A DNA stretch of 64,000 bases from Larix kaempferi (Eukaryota > Streptophyta > Pinopsida > Pinales > Pinaceae): positions 9,679,001-9,743,000 of the forward strand of contig BSBM01000994.1 in assembly GCA_027924585.1 (NCBI GenBank), written 5' to 3'. Position numbers and translations under genes: made by a program. Positions 57,641 to 64,000 of this stretch are shown here, one piece after another; the stretch's first letter is position 1, and each line of letters starts with the position of its first letter. The notes under the pieces were generated by a model that was given only the letters and a program-made list of their open reading frames with translations, was not told the origin of the DNA and searched no databases.

Positions 57641-58783
57641 TGATTTATTAATCACTCAAAGAGATCCAATATTTTTGGCATAATTTTTTCCTTAATGTTT
57701 AAAAAATTTAAGATTAAAAGAAAACTCAAAGAATAGGCATGATAATTTGATTACCCTAATATATTCAATTTCATTAAAATATATGTAAAATTTTTCTAGG
57801 TGACATGTTTTTAACATTTATCATTTTATTATTAAAATATGCCACATCCCATCACATCATATCACATCTCTCCTCCATATTGGGTTGTACCTTTCTAAAA
57901 CTATAATTACAAAACAAAACATCATTAATCTATCAAAATAAAAGATATATTTTTTTCATTCAAATAAACAAACTCAATTTTTTTTTCATTTTCAAATAAT
58001 TAAAACTAAAACTAAAAATATTAAGAGAAATTGTTTTCTCTTCTGCATACATCAATGGAATCTAATACTGCATAGCATACGATGAAAATCACCTCACAAC
58101 ACAACTTCACAACATCACATCACATCTCCCCCATACTATCATACTACTAGGATTGTTACCATGCTAATTGGCTAATTATAAAATTTTAACATTTATATCT
58201 TAACTTTACTAAAGCAATAGCTTAATTCTGACACAAATACTACCTATCTACTGCACCAACCAAGGCCACATATAAATTCCATACATTTACATGTATGGTA
58301 ACATCTCTATAATATCCAATATACATTTATGCATATTTATACAAATTTGTATTTACTAAAGCTTTACAATTTTCATAAAAATTATAAATTAAATAACTTT
58401 AAACTAAAAGTTAAATATTGAAGATTAAATAACTTTAAAATAAAAGTTAAACATTGAAAAATATAATTTAAATAACTATAAACTAAAGGTTAGATATTGA
58501 CTTCTCATTTTAAAAACGTTTAAGCATAGAAATGCTTGAACCACTCCAATATTACCATAATTAAAAAAAATAAGTAAGGGAGTACATAACCGAGGGCTTA
58601 ACCAAATCATTCAACAGCGATCCAACCTATTCAAAGGCTACATGAATTCACGTTACAACCAATGGATTAACATGCAGTGTATAAATTACCTCACAATTTT
58701 TAAAGTTTAATGACTAAGTCTGTTGGCAACGCCGCTTTGGAAGGGTTCCGAATGGGTTGGGAGAAGATAACTTAAGTTACGGT
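57641..58783. other. AT-rich, no gene recognised
   Basis: Short near-repeats such as ATTAAATAACTTTAAACTAAAAGTTA occur at 58390-58490. No coding region is seen. Confidence 0.5.
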
Positions 58784-58978
58784 GGAGATCGCCAAGCCTA
58801 AACAGAACAGAGGTAGACAAAAAAAGTGGCGGCTCGTCCGACTAAGTGGAGATTGCCCAGCACAAACAAAACACAAAGATAGACAAAAAAGTAGGAAGTT
58901 CGTCAAGTTAAGGGGATATTGCCAAGCACAAACACAAAATAGAGAGACGCCGAGCAAAAACGCATCACAAAGATAGAT
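58784..58978. repeat. ~65-bp tandem repeat, 3 copies
   Basis: GAGAT(C/T)GCC(A/C)AGC starts units at 58784 and 58848, and a diverged unit starts near 58914. Each unit holds AGATAGACAAAAAAG-like sequence. Confidence 0.88.
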
Positions 58979-59040
58979 ATTGAAAAGAAGAAAATGCTTG
59001 AACTCTGTCCAACTAATCAGCAGAGGTAGATCACTGTTTT

Positions 59041-59076
<36 letters not shown>

Positions 59077-60184
59077 GATGAAACCTAAAGGGAGATACTG
59101 GAAACCCTGTCATGGATTTTTAACATCAACGCAACCACAGAGATAGAGGATAAGTATCCAACGCTCAAGCTTATCACAGAGGTGAAGACGAGGTCTAGGA
59201 TTTTAAAGTCAAAGGAAAAAATCCAAGCGAAAAACGATTTCTAGGCAACATGCAAATGAAAACCAACTTCTTACAGCAATAAACAATCAACAGACGACGC
59301 ACAAGCTTAGACAGGGTTCATGATTTCCCCCTTAGCGGGCATTCAATCAATCCATGACACGACTCCAGAGATTATATAATATAAAAGAAAAACAATGAAC
59401 ATAAAACTAAGCAAGATTATACTTCTTGCAGTCCTCCCTTACGGATCTGTGATGGCAGAGAATCACCATATATATAACATATGTGAAACTCGATACCAAA
59501 CTAGGGATCAAGAACTCGTTGATGGTATAAATTAAAAAAAATGATCACAGGGATCAACGCATTTCGATAACAACAGTATCAACATATAGGTAAACTACTA
59601 TATATATGCCATTATATATAAACCTTTATATGGATAAAACAACAAAGAATGCACATATTTAATTTAAACAAGAGCCATTCGCAGAGTCGATGGGGATTAG
59701 GCTCGGTGAGGCCTTCCTTTCCAATCTCACATAATACATATATTTAATTTAACCCAAAGCAAATCGCAAAATCGATGGGGATTAGGCTAGGTCAGGCCAT
59801 CCTCTCCCATCTCAACAGGATGCATATAAATGTATATCAGAACTTCCCAAGGGCAAGTCGTAATATTTAAAGAGAAAAAAAATGGAAATGGAAAATCGAC
59901 AAAGATCACTGCTACTCGGATACAACATACATTGTTTTAAAAGAAAGAAAGATCGTTCTTATATTAAAATGCTTCATGCCATTTATAACTAATAAACAAC
60001 ATTGCAAAAAACAAATATACTTACTTGAATAGAAAAATTATGCCGAACGGAAATACACTGGAGAGGTATCAATTCCTCCCAACCATAGAGAATATGAAAA
60101 TCACCAGATCTCACCCCCGAGTTGGATCACCACCTCAACTACTGGACCATCATTACTGCAACACAACACTCCTACTTTGGAGTC
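58979..60184. other. Flank of the chromovirus LTR; no gene recognised
   Basis: A TA dinucleotide run lies at 59043-59072. A stretch with GATGGGGATTAGGCT is present twice (about 59690 and 59776). No coding region is seen. Confidence 0.45.
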
Positions 60185-60654
60185 TGTAACGGTTAAAATA
60201 GATGGACTTAACAAATAAGAAGTCTCAACAAAAATGATCCAGCATAATGGTTCTCTTCTGTACAACATGCCCTCATGCTCTCTCAGTGCTCCTCTTTATA
60301 GTATTTTCCTAGGTCTTGTGCCATCACCAACTCAATCTCAAGTAAATCCTGGGATCCCTATCTTTGTGGATCTGGTTGGAGTGTTGAGGTCTCCACTTGG
60401 ATTGATTAGTTTTTTTTTCATAATGGTTGTGCTATCTCTTGTCCCTAGTTGTAGGTGGTGTCCCCTCTTTTAATTGATCCTCTCCAATGTTTTTCTTTTA
60501 TTTAAAATAATAATAAAAATAGTTTTAGTGCACATCACTTTCACATAAATGTGAGTTACAATTTTTGTGAGTTTTAATAACTCAAAGAATAATACAAAAA
60601 TAATAAATCTTTTATTTCAAGTAAAATAGAAATTGTTTTGTGAGGGGTGTCACA
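60185..60654 (-). repeat. 3' LTR of a chromovirus (left limit tentative)
   Basis: On the minus strand a purine-rich AATAAGGGGGGGAGGAA ends directly at TGTGACACCCCTCAC (plus 60640-60654), the standard junction into a gypsy 3' LTR. A TATAAAG box lies on the minus strand at 60294-60300. The other end is set at ACA (plus TGT at 60185) by TG...CA symmetry only. The partner LTR is outside the window, so this limit is a guess. Confidence 0.6.
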
Positions 60655-60672
60655 TTCCTCCCCCCCTTATTC
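60655..60672 (-). promoter_or_regulatory. Polypurine tract
   Basis: On the minus strand a run of seven G followed by AGGAA abuts the LTR start. Confidence 0.75.
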
Positions 60673-61698
60673 TTAAAAACGGGGGTTTCACTCAATAAAC
60701 TGCTATCATAGCACATTCATTTGTGGCATATGAAACAATACCCCTAATTTCACTAAATATTGGAAAATACCTTATGAAATTGTTTTTTTTAACCCCCTCC
60801 CAATATTCCTTCCCAATTTAAAAAAACCCCTATTTTCACTATATATTGTATGTATAAATTTTTCATTAACATTTTTTATACCCCTTTATATTTCTACTTA
60901 GTATATTGATATGATACCCCTCTTATGACCCCACATGCATTCTACAATGCGCCTTGCTTCTTTCGATGTATATTGTGGATGCACATTACTTCACCCACAA
61001 TGCAATTACTCAACCACATATCATTATGATTTGCAACATCTAATGGTCTAATGAAGATATAGGAGATCACTTCTTGTATGTCATTAGAGCCAATGCACAT
61101 AGTACAACATTTAGATTGCATGTTGCAGTCCCCCGATCGCTGACTAAGCTTGTTGTGGGCTAGGTATCCAAGCCCCCAGGGCCTGTAACAAGCTCTAGGA
61201 GGCTGACTAAACCTCCCAAGGCCTGTAATAGGCACGAGTGGTTGGGTATTCAAGCCTCCAAGGCCTATCAAGGACCTATAATAGGGCCTAGAGGCTTAGA
61301 GCCTCCCAAGGATATTGATAACAATTGGCTATCAATGACCATTGTCTCTCGACTGTGATCAACTGGAAACCCACTTCACCACAAAACCCCTAGCCTCAAG
61401 CATGCCTCAAGACGCGATTTCTCATTCGGTCGTGATCCCACCATCTCCATTTGGAGGATATTTGTCAGCGCGTCCATATAAAAAAGACCCCAAAGTATTT
61501 TTGTATTGTTACATTAAATAAAAAAACCCTTTGCCCCTTAATATATAAGCAATATAATTTTTAGGTTTTCATGGATATTTAATACCGCAATACGAATGAA
61601 CGTGATATTATATTGCCTTCTAGTGAAGCCCCCGTGTTCTGAACACTGTCCTCAGTGTTACTTTTTGTTTATTTTTAATCAGATCCTTCTTGCTCTTG
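60673..61698 (-). other. 3' region between pol stop and polypurine tract
   Basis: About 1 kb of non-pol sequence. It includes a GC-richer patch at 61155-61313 in which CCTCCAAGGCCT(G/A)T-like phrases recur three or four times. The open minus frame 60942-61271 has no recognised domain. Confidence 0.5.
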
Positions 61699-64000
61699 CT
61701 AGAAAAATGAAGGGTATGCCTCTCGCATTTTATCCTCCAATTCCCAGGTAGCCTCTTCTGGGCTAAAGTGCTTCCATTGCACTTTAATTCGAGCGATAGC
61801 TTGGTTCTGTGGCGTTAGCTCCTTCCTCTCGAGGATATGCATAGGCCCGGTTTGGAACTCTCCCTCGGGTTATACCTGAATCATATCCCAATCAAGTATG
61901 TGAGTGGCATCATGAAAATAATTTTTCAACAAAGATACATGAAAGACATTATGAACTTTAATAGAAGGAGGAAGTGCAAGTTCGTAGGGTACCAACCCTA
62001 CCTTTTCCAGTACCTTGAACGGTCCACAATACCTGGGATCCATCTTCGAACCCTTACCCAACCTTAAGGAACTTATTTTTTCTTTTACCTTTAAGTGGAC
62101 ATGGTCTCCGACACTGAACTCTCTCTGAGTTCTTTTGAGTTATGCATAGCTCTTTTGACGATCCTATGCACATTTTAGATTTTGTTGTACCTGCTTAACA
62201 ATTTGTTCCATGTCTCTTAACAAGTCGGGTCCAAGCATAATCCTATTCACGGGGCTATCCCATGTTATAGGTGTGCGGCACCTTTTGCCATATAATATCT
62301 CAAAGGGTGTCATTTTTGTTGACGTTTGATAACCATTGTTATATGCAAACTCGACTAAATGCATATATTCTTCCCATTTACCTGGTTGGTTCATCACGTA
62401 CATCCTTAAAATGTCTTCAAGTATTTGGTTAGTTCTTTTTGTCTGCCCATCTCTTTGCGGATGGTATGTGGTACTAAAATTCAACTTTGTGTCTAACCCT
62501 TGAAATAATGCTTTCCAAAAATTGCTACTAAATTTTGAATCTCTATTTGATATCACCACTTCTGGAATGCCATGCAATCTAAAGATTTTCTTCATGAAAA
62601 TGTCAACAATATTAACAGCTTTAAAAGTAGACTTTATTGGAATGAAATGTGCAGCTTTACTCAGTTTATCAACTACTACCATAATTGAATCATGTTGTCA
62701 GTTATTCTTAGGTAGTTCGGTTATGAAGTCCATACTTATTACCTCCCACTTCCATTCCGAAATGGGAAAGGGTTGTAACAATCCAGCTGGATGTTTATGT
62801 TCAGTTTTTACTTCCTGACATTCTAGACATCTGGCTAGATAGTCGGCAACATCTTTCTTCATGTTAGGCCAATAATATTCCTTCTTTAAAGTTGTTAACA
62901 TTTTCTAGTACCTAGGATGTCCGGAGTAAGGTTTCTTATGAGTTTCATTTAAGATTAATATTTTTACTTCTTTCGAATTGGGTACATATAATCGGTTCTT
63001 ATATTTAAGCAAGTCATTGGTCCCGACACTAAAGTCAGTTGGTTCGTTCTCAGTAACACTTCTTTGCCACTTTTCTTTAGTTTTCAAATACTCTTCATCA
63101 TTTTCGGCAGCATTATTTATTATGTTCTCCAAGTCTATTTTATAACTGCTCATCGCAGTTGAGATTTGAAAATTTACATTCCTTCTCAAAGCGTCAGCAA
63201 TTTTATTTTATTTTCCTTTAATGTGTTTGATTTCAAAGTCGAACTCGCTCAAGAAGGCCAACTACCTTGCTTGTCGAGCATTGAGATTCTGCTGATCAAA
63301 CAAATACTTTAGACTTATGTTGTCAATTTTTAAAGTGAATATTTTCCTGATTAGATAATGCCTCCACATTCTCGATGCGTGAATTATGGCTGCCAACTCT
63401 ATGTCATGAGTTGCGTAGTTATTTTCATGTTGTTTAAGTTTTATGGATTCATAGCTTATTACATGATCTTCTTGTAATAATACCCCACCTAACCCTTCTA
63501 AACATGCATACGTACAAACCACAAAGTTTTTGTAGGGATCAACTATTTTTAGAATGGGTGCGGTGGTGAGTAAGTGTTTTAACTTTTCAAAGCTTTATTG
63601 ACACTTAGTTGTCCAATTAAATTTTATCCCTTTCTTTTGGAGTGAGGTTATAGGATATGAAATTTTCGAAAATGCCTTGATAAATCTACGGTAGTAACTC
63701 GTGTTCCCCATGAAGTATCTAATGCCCATCACATCCCTTAGTACTGGCCAATCTATGATTTCTTTGATTTTTTCCTTTTCGACCGCAGTTCCATCTTTCA
63801 ATATTACACGTCCTAGATATTGTAATTTATCTTGATAAAAATCACATTTACTAAACTTCGCGTAGAGTTTGTGTTCTCTTAAAGTTTGTAGGACCATTCT
63901 TAGGTGTTCTTCAGGTTCTTCTTCATTTTTAAGTAAATTAAGATGTCATTTATAAAGATGACAACAAACTTATCCAAAAATTTGTGTAACACACTGTATA
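61699..64000 (-). pseudogene. Ty3/gypsy chromovirus pol, 3' part, inactive
   Basis: Going leftwards on the minus strand: reverse transcriptase end (FVVIFINDILIY near 63940-63960), RNase H (GLGGVLLQEDHVISY, LAAIIHASRMWRHYL), integrase zinc finger (PYSGHPRY and CLEC), integrase core (VISMDFITELP, ISNRDSKFSSNFW, GQTKRTNQILEDILRMYV), a GPF-type block (YCGPFKVLEKVG, VHNVFHVSLLKNY) and a chromo-like end (ARIKVQWKHFSPEEATWELE) to a stop at 61699. From 63897 on, all parts share one frame broken only by stops (for example 63595, 62698, 62164 and 61870); one single-base deletion lies near 63930. Catalytic positions are changed: the first Asp of the RT pair is Asn, the RNase H Asp is Tyr, the second integrase Asp is Asn and its Glu is Lys. 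The start lies beyond the window. Chromoviruses target integration through the chromodomain. Confidence 0.92.

Noticed and set aside
58772-58976. Cys- and Leu-rich frame opposite a Lys- and Arg-rich frame
   Set aside because: Both reflect the 65-bp tandem repeat, with no start context or known motif.

Overview
The window looks like a stretch of a large, repeat-rich land-plant nuclear genome. It is AT-rich, has no bacterial-style gene packing, and carries spliced plant-type exons, Ty1/copia and Ty3/gypsy retrotransposons with plant tRNA-Met primer sites, CACTA-type DNA transposon ends and a satellite array. The species cannot be told from the sequence. Heavy nesting and slow decay would suit a conifer or another large-genome plant, but that is inference. 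I see no gene that is clearly intact.

Layout. 1-7.2 kb: mostly unassignable sequence with a decayed LINE reverse-transcriptase tail (3.2-4.86 kb). 7.2-18.6 kb: one LTR retrotransposon without coding capacity, proved by a GGAAT target duplication at both ends. Its 5' LTR is broken by about 4.4 kb of foreign DNA that begins with a CACTA-like terminus and 86-bp repeats. 20.8-26.7 kb: a plus-strand pseudogene of an ASHH1/SDG26-type SET-domain histone methyltransferase. Four exons with matching splice phases are readable, and one of them is split by a 3.55-kb copia-like element. That element has gag but no pol, and its gag frame runs on into a membrane-spanning extension. 27.3-34.3 kb: a 7.0-kb minus-strand copia element with a perfect TATTT target duplication; its integrase region is absent and 1.15 kb of intron/exon-like DNA sits there instead.

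36.7-41.3 kb: about 13 tandem copies of a ~359-bp satellite. 41.9-43.84 kb: an acidic terminal exon followed by a subterminal-repeat region and a CACTA right end (TAGTG). 45.4-47.6 kb: a Tat-like gypsy gag-protease remnant cut by an LTR of the 27.3-kb copia family, which is fused directly to a reverse-transcriptase fragment. 48.4-54.0 kb: a SIRE-like copia element with a large internal deletion and variable 76-bp repeats in its LTRs. 54-60 kb: AT-rich sequence with small tandem repeats. 60.2 kb to the window end: the 3' part of a minus-strand chromovirus whose catalytic residues are lost.

The parts do not form a pathway. The window records successive insertions into and around a dying host gene. 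The most unusual items are the gag-membrane fusion frame in the small copia element, the exon-like block in place of integrase in the larger one, the mosaic LTR pair with a shared target duplication, and the long hairpin over the TATA box shared by three copia LTRs.
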